Shown: positions 47,806-59,111, numbered from the stretch's first letter. The stretch is 64,000 bases of DNA from Coriaria nepalensis (GCA_027186245.1 CP114482.1:2361001-2425000), one strand, 5' to 3'. Numbers and translations: made by a program. The notes: generated by a model from the letters alone, not told the origin.

Positions 47806-48192
47806 TTAGGAATCAGGCCAGCTGCCAGAAAAATAAGATTGTAAGGAATCTAAACTAAGCCCGTAACCAAATCCTTGACCAAATCCAACTCCAATTCCAG
47901 CCCCACAGCCTAACCCGAGCCCAAAAGCAAGATGAAGATGGTTCCATGAGCCCCGGCCACCGTACCCAGCTCCTCCGATCAAACCAAAACCCAATCCAAC
48001 GCCGCAGCCGATCCCTGCTCCACCTCCCGGACCCAAGACCAGCCCTGTTTCCTCTATTTTCTTGCGGTTTTCCTCGAAAATTTTGGTGATAGAAAATTTA
48101 TTGTCATCATTCTTCTTCCTGAAGTGGTCCGGACCATTCCATTTCCAGAGCGAATTGGCGTTGGAATTGAGTTCCGTTAGTTTTCCTCTCAT
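47806..48192 (-). CDS. Glycine-rich protein with two alternating-glycine blocks
   Basis: Single-exon gene of 128 codons. The N-terminal ~48 residues are polar (MRGKLTELNSNANSLWKWNG, then KIFEENRKKIEETG). Next come two glycine-hydrophobic blocks (LGPGGGAGIGCGVGLGFGLI and LGLGCGAGIGVGFGQGFGYG), separated by a conserved-looking GGRGSWNHLHLAFG. The C-terminus is SLDSLQSYFSGSWPDS. It resembles a small plant glycine-rich protein family of unknown function, single exon, sometimes predicted plastidic. No signal peptide. Alternating Gly could pack as glycine-zipper membrane hairpins; that is inference. Composition is GC-richer than the surroundings, which supports coding. Confidence 0.75.
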   Translation of the reverse strand: MRGKLTELNSNANSLWKWNGPDHFRKKNDDNKFSITKIFEENRKKIEETGLVLGPGGGAGIGCGVGLGFGLIGGAGYGGRGSWNHLHLAFGLGLGCGAGIGVGFGQGFGYGLSLDSLQSYFSGSWPDS

Positions 48193-48199
48193 AGTGTAG

Positions 48200-48670
48200 A
48201 AAGGGGAAGAAGGATAAGATGAAGTTGGCGGAATGGAAACATTTGCTGAGTCGACCTTGTAAATGGGTATCGGGGGTATTTTTGTAAATTATTCTTTTCC
48301 CTTAAAAACATTTTTTTATTCAACTTCTTCCCCAACATTGTAATATGTCTTCAATTTCATCCCTAAGTTCTAAAAAGAAAATTATATACATTATATTAAT
48401 ATGGTAATGTATAATTCAACGATGCGATGTTACATTTTATTACATATTTAGTTGCTAGTATTAAAATATCAAACAAATACTTCGGATTATTTGGTCTAAA
48501 TATATTCGTATGAAGATTGTGAGGAGATTGAAATAACACATGGTGTTAAAATATAGAGAAACTAATCTTGAGGGTCTTAAATGAAGAATAGGATTTAATT
48601 TTACTGTTTGGGGGGACCGGGGGCATAATTCCTTATTTTCAAAAGTTTAAGGGGGCAAGTGATCTGCAAC
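48200..48670. other. Intergenic, no gene seen
   Basis: Promoter side of the glycine-rich protein gene and the 3' flank of the T2-like gene. Confidence 0.4.
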
Positions 48671-48674
48671 CATA

Positions 48675-49897
48675 CTAATATACAGGAAACTTTATCTGCT
48701 CATCAGGAATTCGGACTTTAAACATTGGACATGGAACAAGTTCCCCGTTAGAATTTGCACATAATATGATCTTGTGGAGTTGTCGCTGACCAGCTGCATC
48801 GACATTGCAAGAAACTCTCGGTGTATATCCGACAGCCTCTCTTATCACCTCTTGAATCCGATGAACACTGTGATTATACTTTCCGGTCGGTACTATTCCT
48901 GATCCATTTATAAGTAAGTAAGTAATATATAGTAGAGATCGTATCATAAGTAAGTAACAAATAGAACAAGCTTATAACCTACGGTTAACCTGCGGATCTT
49001 AGTATCTGAAGAATATTCGTCTTTTCTTTCAGCTTGAGAGCCGTCGCAAAATACTTGTATTGATCAAGCTCCGAGCAAGTGCCATAAGTTTCCCACTCGG
49101 AAGACCAGTAAGCTATAGCATCAGTCACATTGGGGCACCGCAGTGGCGGCCAATTCTGTTGTAAACTGCCGATAAGAGTCGATATCTACCACATTGCATA
49201 CATTTGGTTAACAGTATACAAAGAGGGAAAATAACTTTACAAAAGAAGGAAAAACTAATTATTTAGCTAAGAAAGATGAGAAAATAATTAATCAAAAGAA
49301 GTGAGTAAAACCAAATTGAGATGAGCTAGTTGTATCTAAAATAACATGTTAGCATTTGAAGATAAGTAATGGAAGTGTTATAAACGTGTAAGAAATTTGT
49401 CTTCTTTACTTACTTCAGTTAAATTGAAAGGCTTATTTGTATCACAATAAGTTAGTATTTGACCATTCTTTTTAGCAGGGTGAAATCCGTGAATAAGAAA
49501 CTTTTCTTGAGGCTTCCCAGTCGTTGGATAGCAACAATCCGTGTTGATGTTGCATTGCGATCCTGGCCACTAAATCAATAACTTAAGCATGATAAATATT
49601 GATTCCAATACTCATCGTGATCCAAATTTTTTTTTTTTTTTTTTTTTTTGTGATAATTTAAAAATGAAATAAACTAGAAGCTAGGTGAAAACTTACGAGC
49701 TGAGTGAAATAGAAGAAATCAAAATTTCTCCTGTGGTTCTCGAAGATGTTCTTAAAATCTCTAGGTTCTCTCTTCTCCGGCTTGCTGTTTTGTCTTCCTG
49801 GTCTTCTCAGACTAAACTCGTCATCATATGAGAGACTGAAAGTAACGAGATTGAGTAGTATCAAAAGTTGGATTGCAATTGAAAGGATAGACTTCAT
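48675..49897 (-). CDS. RNase T2-like protein lacking the CAS II histidines (copy A)
   Basis: Four exons (49697-49897, 49414-49569, 48990-49185 and 48675-48898) join in phase to 258 residues. The order matches S-like RNase T2 proteins: signal peptide (SIAIQLLILLNLVTFSLS); a basic insert of about 35 residues (PGRQNSKPEKREPRDF) not usual in the family; the T2 start FFYFTQLWPGSQC; DCCYPTTGKP; CAS I-like FLIHGFHPAK, where the His is kept but LWP becomes FHP; NWPPLRCPN; the CAS II site YWSSEWETYGTC, where active enzymes have HEW and KHG; and the C-terminal YTPRVSCNVDAAGQRQLHKI and CPMF, ending KFPVY. Fold cysteines are retained. Two of three catalytic His positions are lost, so RNA cleavage is not expected. 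The exon 3 donor is GTTAAC, a weak form. Confidence 0.88.
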
Positions 49898-49899
49898 TA

Positions 49900-51450
49900 A
49901 TATTAGTTAAGTGTGATTAGAGAGGTGCGGAAGTTTTATAATTAGGTGATACTAAGTATTGCATTAGACTAGCCATAACATGGTTATATATAACACTAGC
50001 TATACAATCCATATGGTTTAGTTTTTTCGAAGGATAAAAATTGAGTCATTAAAAGTTCTAATCCAATTAGATTAGTTTATATGTGTCATTTCTTCCACAC
50101 TATTGGTGCTAATCATGTAAACGTATCTAATCGACACTTCTTTTGTTATTTTTTTTTCTTTTCAGCCTTGGCTAAAGCTATGAGATAGTACTCATTTTTA
50201 GAAAACTATGGCTCACACTTAATTTGTTTATTATTTATTACAATGAGATTCATTTCTTTTTGTATAAATGGCTATTTACTGCCTCAGTATGAGAAATAGT
50301 CTACTACTAAGCTATATAATACACTTGAGCCAATAACCCTTGTTAGTCTTTTCCTTTGAAATAAACGCTACTGCTCTCTCCATCTTCGGCTGTGAAGAAC
50401 TGAGTGCCGATATTTTAAAATAGTTACGTATCTATATCATATGTATTCGATATTTGTATGTATCATATGGTGTATTGAGAAATAAAATATTTCTGATATT
50501 TTTTTATAATTTGAGGATATTTTGTATATATTATTTAATATGTCTTGATATTTTACAATATTTTTAGAAATTTAAAAATATATTTTTGAAAAAATTTGAT
50601 CCACTTAATAAAATGATATATCTTTTTTCCCGCATCTTCTTATTTTTTACGTTCTAATCTATAACATTCTTTTTCAACTTTATTTTATTTTGTATTCATC
50701 TTAATTTTACCGATTCTTTTTTTAGTGTTCGTTCGATTTTGCATTCATGCATTTCATATGATGTTTTAGTTTGTTTTTGTAGTCTTTTGGAGAAAACTAG
50801 AATAGATACATATAACGTTTAATTTTGGTAATATTTTGAAGAATTTTTAGATATATAATGTATGATATGTAATCTTACTTATAAATTTTAGATGAACATT
50901 TAAATAATTTATATTCATAAAATCTTTATTGATATGTGTTTTTTTTTTATTAAAAGTCAAATATATTCGTCACATGTTATTAAAACTTTTAATCTCGTAT
51001 CATATTTATGCTTCATAGATCTTCGGTATGGCCACGGGCATAGAAAACAACACCTAAAAAGTCTTATCACCCCTCGTTAGCCTAATTACCGTCCACTTTT
51101 AACGGAAACATCATGTGCATTATTGTGCTTTGATCCGACTCGATTAACAACATGTGTAACATGCATGGTGTTTCCGTTAAAAGTGGCTGGTGTTTGGGCT
51201 ATAAGGTTTAGATGAGATTCGGTTAAATCTCAATAGTTGGAGGCAGTATAAAGCTATTCACCTTATATAAGTGATCCTTTTTGTTTTATTATTTTACTGC
51301 AAACGTCTATGTGGTCAAAATGTCACGTCATTAAGGAAGGAGAAGGAATATTGAGATAGAAATTTGATTGTTATGCATTGCCTTTTGCAGTGGTGTCCGC
51401 ACACACCAAATACACCCACCCAATCGTAACAAGCTCTAAAACGGGAATAG
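49900..51450. other. Promoter side of T2-like copy A and intergenic DNA
   Basis: AT-rich; no gene seen. It contains a MITE-like inverted repeat at 51093-51186. Confidence 0.45.
51075..51205. repeat. MITE-like hairpin
   Basis: Inverted arms 51093-51115 and 51164-51186 match at 22 of 23 bases, and weaker pairing extends outward. One arm with its flank (TTTCCGTTAAAA...GGGCTATAAGG) recurs at about 55798-55830, upstream of the next T2-like copy. Confidence 0.6.
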
Positions 51451-51455
51451 AAACG

Positions 51456-53195
51456 TCACTTTTTACATCCAACAGAAAAGTTATAAAAGAATGCAATCTC
51501 TCTAACGGCTAGCCGGACTACATGTAGTTTTTCCCCCTTGTTACTGCCCGACATGTACTTCACAAACTTAGCTGGGAGCACTTGTGATGTGTTTGGGCCT
51601 CTCATCATTAACCCGATCCATCTTCCTATATACATGGGCCTCATGTGTATCATTACTTTCCCCTACAATAAGAATCTTGTCCTCAAGGTTAAAAGTAATA
51701 AAAGAAGCTTTCAATTGATGAACACATTCCCAAGAAGTTTCTTCCAGAGGAAGACTAAGCCATTGCACCAAAACTTGCGGAATCCACTGACCATGTTGCT
51801 TAACAACCCTGGATCCCAGAACAGCTAGCGGAGTAATAAGAGGAATGGAATCCATTGAATCAGGTGGTAAAGCCAAAGAAGAACTCATAGCGGGATTAGA
51901 ACAAAGTTTAAGCTGAGACACATGAAAGACTAGGTGCAGCTTGGAGTAATATGGGAATTGGAGCTTGTAAGCAACTGACCCAATCTTCTTGACAATGCAA
52001 AAAGTACCATAAAATCTCCTGTTGAGTTTAGAATAAGGAGACAAAGATAGAGAAGTTTGTCTGTGAGGTTGGAGCTTGATATAGCACCACTGGACAACCT
52101 CAAAAGAGATATAGATCTTTTGGCATCAGCTAACCTTTTCATACGAGTTTGAGCTTCAGTGATGTTAGATCTGAGAGACTGAAGTAAGGTATCCCTAGTA
52201 GAGAGAATTGTGTCAGTAGCTTCAGTAGAAGAAGAACCTGTAACGTAGGATGGAATGGTAGGAGGGGGGCTTGCCAAAAACGGCCTCAAATGTGGAAATC
52301 TTGGTGGAAGAAATGCACATATGTATTGTAACAGTACTTTGCCCATGGTAAGTACTTACACCATTTTCCAGGTTGCTAAAAAACAAAGGACCTCAGATAT
52401 TGCTCCAAACATCTATTGAGAACCTTAGTTTGGCCATCAGTTTGAGGGTGGCTAGTTGTTGACATTAGTAGAGATGTGCCACTCAGTTTGAAAAGATCCT
52501 TCCAAAATTTGCCAACAAAAATAGGATCCCTATCAGAAACCATAGATTTAGGTAAGCTATGATGCTTGACTACGATATCAACAAATATATGAGCAACAGA
52601 GCTAGCAGTAAAACTTAACTTGGGAGTCCCAGAGTTAATCTGTCAATAACTACTAAAATCACAGAGAATCCATTAGAGTTGGGTAAACCAGTAATAAAAT
52701 CCAAATAGGCATCTTCCCACACATTGTCTAGAATTGTAAAGGTTGGAGTGAGTCAGCATTTGGGGCAGTGTTATACTTGGTTTATTGGCAAACTGAACAG
52801 TTTGTAACAAAGTCCCTGACATCTCTATCCATGTGTTCCCAGTAGAAGCTTGCAGCAAGTCTGGAAAGAGTCTTTTACACACCTGCATGACCTGCTAAAG
52901 GTGTGGAGTAGAACTCATGTAGCATTTTAGGCTTTTTAGGGTGGAAGTCGGGCTAAGAGTGATCCTCTGATTTTTGTAAATGATGCCATTTTTTTTAGTA
53001 AATGGAAAAGGAAGAAAGTGAGGTTTCAGTATTTTGGTCGTAAGATCTTTATAGTAAGGGTCAGCTGCCATTTCAATTTTTAGTTCATCTAAAATATGAA
53101 AAATAGGAACAGTGAAAGAAAAAAACTGAGACTTTGAATTTGCAACAGGATCATCAAAAACCAAATTATCATCTTGAACGGATCCTAGATAACCC
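51456..53195 (-). mobile_element. Ty3/gypsy integrase and chromodomain remnant
   Basis: Minus-strand pieces read the pre-chromodomain (SPYSKLNRRFYGTFCIVKKI, then YKLQFPYYSKLHLVFHVSQL) and chromodomain (PQVLVQWLSLPLEETSWECV, ending FNLEDKILI) of a Tekay/del-like chromovirus at 51568-52044. Integrase core fragments follow at 52100-52890 with many frame changes. The integrase N-terminal region with AADPYYKDLTTKI is at 52895-53150. No reverse transcriptase or clear LTR pair is seen. Heavily decayed. Confidence 0.83.
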
Positions 53196-53202
53196 GGTCT
53201 TT

Positions 53203-53690
53203 GAGTTGTCAAAACGGATCACCCGGTCCGAAGTTGGTCCGAGAAGCCGTTAAGTTTATTTCGGCCTGGGTTGAGCTTACGAGGATGGACCTATAGGCTT
53301 GTCTTTTTTTAATAATAATAAAAAAAAAAAATACATATATATATATATAATAAATAAATTTTTAGTTAAATAAAAATTTTATTATCTATTAATAAAAAAT
53401 ATATAAAATGAAGTGAGAGATTTAAAAATTATTATATAAAATGAGATAAAATAAAAAAAAGAAAAATTATAGAGACTAAATATTTTTTTTTTTTGAAATA
53501 CTTTCATAACTCATTCTGCTCGAATGGAAGGAAAAAAAATTGAAATTGAAATGGCTTAAACGGACCCCAACAAGCAGGAACAAATTGGGCCCAAATATCA
53601 GAGCGGCCTTATGAGCTTTAAAGTACGTCCAAGCTCAACCCATCTAAAACAAGCCGGACCAAAAAACTTAGCCTATTTTAACAGTTATAA
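53203..53690. mobile_element. Possible hAT-like MITE
   Basis: About 490 bp with imperfect inverted ends (TTGTCAAAACGGATC...TATTTTAACAGTTATAA) and subterminal GGTCCG/CCGGACC motifs around an AT-rich centre with a TA run. The form is like plant non-autonomous hAT elements. No clean 8-bp duplication was found. Confidence 0.35.
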
Positions 53691-54036
53691 CTCGGTTCAT
53701 CTTCCTATGTTCATGGGCCTCAAGTGTATTATTATATCAATTCAGTGTACACTTGTAGTATATATATTCAAAGCAGTAATTTCAATAGCTAAAATTGAGT
53801 ATTGAGATATAATTATTTTAAACTCGGTTAATATAAAATAAATTTTATTTAATAACTAATGAAGTATGACAAAACTAGTGATATTTAAAAATTTATAAAA
53901 TACTCAGAATGACGATGAGAATTATATCGCACCATCTCAAATGAGATGCGGTGTAAATCTAACCGCCTAGATTACATGCTCCTAGAGCACTTTAAAATGT
54001 CTTGAGTAATATAAAACCTAAACATCAATCTAGTGT

Positions 54037-55143
54037 CTAGTACACAGGAAACTGGATCATCTCATTACGGATTATGAGGTTAAACTTAGGGCATGGAACA
54101 AGTCCTCCCTTAGCATTTGCACATAATGTAATCTTGTAAAGTTGTCGTTTCCCAGCTTCATCCACATTGCAAGAAATTCCTGGAGTAAATCCCACACCAT
54201 TTCTTATCACCTCTTGAATGCGATGAGTACTATGAACAGATCTTCCTGTTGGCACTATTCCTGTCGACCCATGTATTTAGAGTTAAGAATGTTACACTAC
54301 TTATAATGTTTGTCTAGTAGAAACTGCATCACTACTGAAAGGAAAATTGCATCCTTATTTATTTGTAGTAAGTACAGATTACCTGCGGATTTAAGTATCT
54401 TGAGAAGATTTAGATTTCCTTTGAGCCTAAGAGCCGTATCGAAATATTCACGTTGATCAAGACCAGAGTAAGTGCCATAAGTTTCCCATTCAGATGACCA
54501 ATACATTATCTCATCGGGCACATTAGGGCATTGTAATGGCGGCCAATTCTCTCGTAAATCGTCGATGCAATCGGATATCTAGTTCCGCATTGTGTACATC
54601 AAAAGCACATATAGAAAAACTTAAGAATTATCAAAGGGAAAAAAAAAATAGTTGAGAACTAATAGGAGCTATTTTGATCTACGACAACGTTATTATTGGA
54701 GCTGAAATTACCTTACTCAAATTGAAAGCCTTAATTGAATCACAGAAAGTCAATGCTTGGCCGTTTCTTTTCGCAGGATGAAATCCGTGAATGACAAAAT
54801 TCTCGGTAGGCTTCTCAGATGGCGGATAGCAACAATCTGCACCTGTGTTACAGTGTGATCCTGGCCACTAAACCAATAATTTAAGCAAAAGAGATTAATT
54901 TCTTATAGACCAAAAGGAAACAAAACACCAGCTGAAACCGAAACTTACGAGTTGGACAAAATAGAAGAAATGATCCAAATTTCTTCTCGTGTGGGCATTG
55001 ATGATGGCCCCGAAATCTCTTGGTTCTGTGTTCTCAGGCTTCTTTGGCCCTCTTGATATTCTGTTGATTTCACTTGAGAGACAAAAGGTGACAAGAAAGT
55101 GTGATATCAAAAGGTAGATTGCTAATGAAATGATATACTTCAT
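54037..55143 (-). CDS. RNase T2-like protein lacking the CAS II histidines (copy B)
   Basis: Four exons (54949-55143, 54712-54867, 54383-54578 and 54037-54260) join in phase to 256 residues. Exons 2-4 have exactly the same lengths as in copy A (156, 196 and 224 bp), so the two are tandem paralogues. Signal peptide (ISLAIYLLISHFLVTFCLSS); a basic/acidic insert with the shared PEN/PEK-T/R-EPRDF motif; FFYFVQLWPGSHC; FVIHGFHPAKRNGQ with the CAS I His kept; YWSSEWETYGTYSGL, which lacks both CAS II His and has also lost the Cys that follows (GTC to GTY); and FTPGISCNVDEAGKRQLYKI, ending QFPVY. The frame is intact. Losing one member of a conserved disulfide while keeping the others is odd and may mark relaxed constraint. 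Confidence 0.87.
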
Positions 55144-55149
55144 TATCAG

Positions 55150-56130
55150 GTAAGTATGATTATGTTCTTAATGATTCTCTTATATATATATATATATATA
55201 CTACACATGGTTAATATCCTATAGAAGTAGATTATCAAAAGCTCTCATCAAACTAGATGAGTTTACTTGTGTCATCTCTTACAGAACATTGGAGCTAATT
55301 AAGATCAACTCATCAACCTAAACCACTACTTTGTTTGTTGCATAGATGAAAATGTCATGTTTTTACCTTATTCCCCTTTTTTTTTAGCTTAAAGCTATAT
55401 GATGAGATAGTCCTTTGTAAAACCAATGACTCACATCTAAGCACTCCAAAAACATAAAATGACAGTTTGATTGGTCTGTAATTTGCTACGATGAGTTGGA
55501 TAACCTTTGATTTGCTTAGTTTTGACTTGTCTCTTTCTAATTCTAGGACTTATTTTCGTTTGAGGCTCTATTTGCTAGCATTTTTTTTTCTTTTTTTTTT
55601 TCCCCCATTTAAATTTTCCCCGTAGTAAATTATAACTTGCAATATGAAAAAGAATAATTTATAAATATAAATATATTTTAAACATAAGAGTTAATAAAAA
55701 TATTAATAATATTAATAAGTATCAATTTAATGCTTATAAAAAATATCAGAAAATGTGCTTTAAAAATAAGAAAAAAAAAAAAAAGAATACATGATATTTC
55801 CGTTAAAAGGGGATAAGGTAATTGGGCTATAAGGAGATTATTTGCTAGGGTAATTTAGATGATAAAATATGATTTTTTAAGATAAAAATTAAATTTTTAC
55901 CCTAAAATGATTATATTTCTATAAATGAAAATTTTTATACTATCATTAAAAATATTTTTAATTTTTATATCGACCCTTTTGAAAATTTTCAATAACTAAG
56001 ATCGGCACTGAGATAAATTATGTCGAAACTTAATTAATGTAATTAATAACTTCATTTAATAACTAATTATGAAGTATGGAAGAACATTTATTTAGTAATA
56101 TAAAACCTTATAAAACAGCAATTGATCAGT
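55150..56130. other. Promoter side of T2-like copy B and intergenic DNA
   Basis: No gene seen. It includes a TA run (55180-55201), T-runs near 55370-55610, and a MITE-arm-like sequence near 55798-55835 also found upstream of copy A. Confidence 0.45.
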
Positions 56131-56132
56131 TT

Positions 56133-56666
56133 CTAATACACAGGAAACTTAATCATCTTATTGCGGATTCCGAGGCAAAACTTAGGGCATGGAACAAGTC
56201 CCCCTTTAGCATATGCACATAATGTAATCTTGTAAAGTTTTGGTTGATCAGCTTCATCCACATTGCAAGAAATTCCTGGAGTAAATCCAACAGCATCTCT
56301 TATCACCTCTTGAATCCGATTAACACTATGATCAGATCTTCCTGTTGGCACTATTTCTGTCGACCCATGTACTTAAAGTTAAGAATGTTACTACTTATAT
56401 ACTCTTGTCCAGTAGGAACTGCATCCTATAGCTTATTTCTAGTAATTAGTACAGATTACCAGCGGATTTAAGTATCCTGAGAAGATTTATATTTCCTTTT
56501 AGCCTAAGAGCCGTATCGAAATATTTACATTGATCAAGGTCGGAGCAAGTGCCGTAAGTTTCCTACACGGATGACCAATATGTTATATCATCGGTGACAT
56601 TCGGGCATTGTAATGCCGGCCAATTCTCTCTTAACGATCGAATATCTTCCACATTGTGTATACATC
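56133..56666 (-). pseudogene. RNase T2-like pseudogene, 3' half only (copy C)
   Basis: Exon 4 (56133-56356, again 224 bp) is intact: IVPTGRSDHSVNRIQEVIRD, then CNVDEADQPKLYKI, ending KFPVY. Exon 3 (56460 to about 56655) is broken by a ~10-base shortfall at its start and by a stop where copies A and B have the Trp of SEW; it still reads ETYGTCSDLDQ afterwards. Intron sequence similar to that of copy B continues to about 56755. A retroelement LTR-like sequence then replaces exons 2 and 1. It derives from the same duplication as A and B. Confidence 0.85.
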
Positions 56667-56755
56667 AAAAGCACATACAGAAAAAAAAAACTGTAGAATT
56701 ATCCAAGGAGCTATTAATTTGTATCTACAGCAACATGTTATTATAGAAGCTGGTG

Positions 56756-57023
56756 AGGAGAATATAAAACAGATGGGCCCAAACCCAGAAGGGAGTACAC
56801 AGCAATAGCAAGGAGGAGATGACAATGGAATTGCCAACTGAAAATCAAGAAATAAAGTAGTTAAGAATTCTGTTGTAATTCAGTTAGATACACCGATTTA
56901 GTTCATTCAAGTTGTATAAGTAATAGAATGTAACAGTGAAGAGAGTAATGAATGAAAAGTCTAAAAGTCTTTCCCTTCCCCAATTTCTCTTAACTTCTCC
57001 ATATTTGAGAAGATCTCAACCAT
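56756..57023 (+). mobile_element. Gypsy-type LTR fragment truncating T2-like copy C
   Basis: Sequence with LTR character: AGATGGGCCCAAACCCAGAA, then AGTAATAGAATGTAACAGTG, then TGAATGAAAAGTC, ending ATCTCAACCA. This is typical of Tekay-type gypsy LTR R/U5 regions. It abuts the intron of copy C. Confidence 0.5.
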
Positions 57024-57029
57024 TGATAT

Positions 57030-57582
57030 TTACACATATACTTGGTAAGCTCCTTATATGTATGTACATAGATAATTGATATTATCCTCAAATATACTTG
57101 AAAAGAAAATGAAACATAAGAAGAGTGAAATCATATCATACTAATATTTAAGTCCTATAGTTATTGAATATAATTAATTTATTAAATAATATATTTTAAT
57201 CTAGATATACTCGAGTCATTTAAAATTTATTATATTATTTAAAATTAATAAAAAAAAATTATATTTTAAATAAATAATATAATAAAATTTAACTGATAAA
57301 TTAAATTTATTTCAAATCGGTCTAAGTCATTTTTCATTATATGATTTAAGAATATAATGGTTGTTGGAGAACGAAATGGTTGTTGGAAAGGGCAGTTGGT
57401 CCGAAAAACAAACTAAAACATGGATCGAGATTAGAATTATTAGTTTATACACAAATCGTTACGTGGCGGGTAAACCAAAAGGATGTGAGGCGAGGAGAGT
57501 TAGTTACAAGCTGTGTGACAAATAAGCAAACTATGGAATAGTTATGATCATTACCATCAACCTTACTCTAAATAACAGAACT
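57030..57582. other. Intergenic, left of the CCCH duplication
   Basis: AT-rich, no gene seen. A ~60-bp stretch at about 57410-57475 (ACTAAAACATGGATCGAG..., TTTATACACAAATC) is repeated imperfectly at about 59480-59533, and hence also at 62827-62880. Confidence 0.5.
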
Positions 57583-57865
57583 GCCTAACAGCATTTATTT
57601 ATTTATTTATTTTTAAATAAAAATAAATAAGCGAATGCTTGCGTCACACGAATCCAAGTCCTAACGGCGTCGGCCCATGCTTTATAACAAACACTTCTTG
57701 TATTCGTCTCTCAATGAACTGCATAATGGCTTGATCAGATCGCACGAAGAAATCTTGCTTTCGTTTAATTGTTGATCTTCCTTTTCAATAGAATGATAAT
57801 GCGGTTTGCTCTGGTACAATCTGATCTATAGTAGTTATAGGCTAATAGGTTCGATCTTCAGTCGC

Positions 57866-59111
57866 ATGGAGAAGGATGCGGCGTCTCTTCCAAAATCATC
57901 ACCCCCGCCGCCGCCACCAGCTTCGGAATCGTCGAGCTCTTCTTCGTACAGTTCTTCTCCCGTCGTGAATACTAGCTCGGAATTTCAAAATTTCGATGCA
58001 AATTTCATATCAATGTATCACTCCATTTTCCCGCCAAAATCGCCGCCCCTTCAAGCGGCCTCCATCTCTTTCACGCCATCAACGTGTTCCTCATTTGAAG
58101 ATGGTCTACTGTGTCAAAGCCGTATAAGTACCAGAGACGACGACGCCATTGCTACAGAGGATCAACTCTACCAGGCTCGCCTTATCCTTGAGTGTCAAGA
58201 GCTCCGCGATCTCTGCGATCTTTGCCTTCACCGCATCCGTGACCTCAAAACAGAGGCCGATTGTCTTCTCCGTGAGAACGCTGAACTCCGTTTGGCTAAT
58301 ACTGAGCTAGTCAAGCTCCTCCCCGCTCCGTCTAGCTCTCCTAATCAGAGCTTATTTCTCAGCGATTTTTCAAGGCTCAGGGTTGGATCTGACAGTTCTC
58401 GCCGTGATCTTCGTCGAAGAGAAGAATCTGTTTCTGATGCCAGTCCGACGAGCGTGATCTCGAACAACCAGTTCGAGAGGATGAATCAGGAAAGGATTCC
58501 TCTGCCGAAGAGCATTTCCGTCCGATCAAGTGGTTATCTGAAGCTCAACCGGCCCGGTTTACGCACTGGAAATCTGAGCAGTTCAACTCGATCACAATTC
58601 CCTAGACCACTCACTCCTGAATCGGTAAGATCTGTATAGCTTTAGTAGCGATTTATAAATTTTAATGATTTGAATCAATAAAAATTAAAACAGGTTCTGT
58701 TGTCTTATTCCAAGTAATTATCTGCACTTTTCTATATAAATCTAAAAGTATTCATGTCAATTTTTCTGGTGTGCTCGACTACAGCAAAGAGTGTATGTGC
58801 CTGCAGTGCACCCAGGCGGCGGTGACTGTGAAATCGGGAAGGGAGAGGAGGAGGCGTTGGAATTCGACGCATACAACCAGGGAATGTTGAAGACGGAGCT
58901 ATGTAACAAGTGGCAGGAGACCGGCGCGTGTCCATACGGCGAGCATTGCCGGTTTGCTCACGGAATCAAGGAGTTACGTCCTGTGCTGAGACACCCGCGC
59001 TACAAGACTGAAGTTTGCAGGATTGTCCTTGCTGGTGACACGTGCCCCTACGGCCATAGATGTCATTTTCGGCACTCGCTCAACGAGCAAGAGAGATTAC
59101 GTGAACAATAA
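57866..59111 (+). CDS. TTP-type tandem CCCH zinc-finger protein, copy 1 (C3H14/C3H15-like)
   Basis: Two exons (57866-58624 and 58785-59111) encode 361 residues; the junction TCG|GTAAGA...CTACAG|CAA keeps the phase. I chose ATG 57866 ([12 protein letters not shown]) over the in-frame 57806, which adds an unlikely leader. A Ser/Pro-rich N-terminus is followed by a predicted coiled coil ([20 protein letters not shown]). The C-terminal tandem zinc finger has both fingers C-x8-C-x5-C-x3-[21 protein letters not shown] (about 293-312) and [20 protein letters not shown] (331-350). The 18-residue spacing and the lead-ins LKTEL and YKTEV match animal tristetraprolin. Proteins of this type bind AU-rich RNA elements and affect mRNA stability; plant C3H14/C3H15 act in secondary wall and anther development. 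Intact. Confidence 0.93.
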
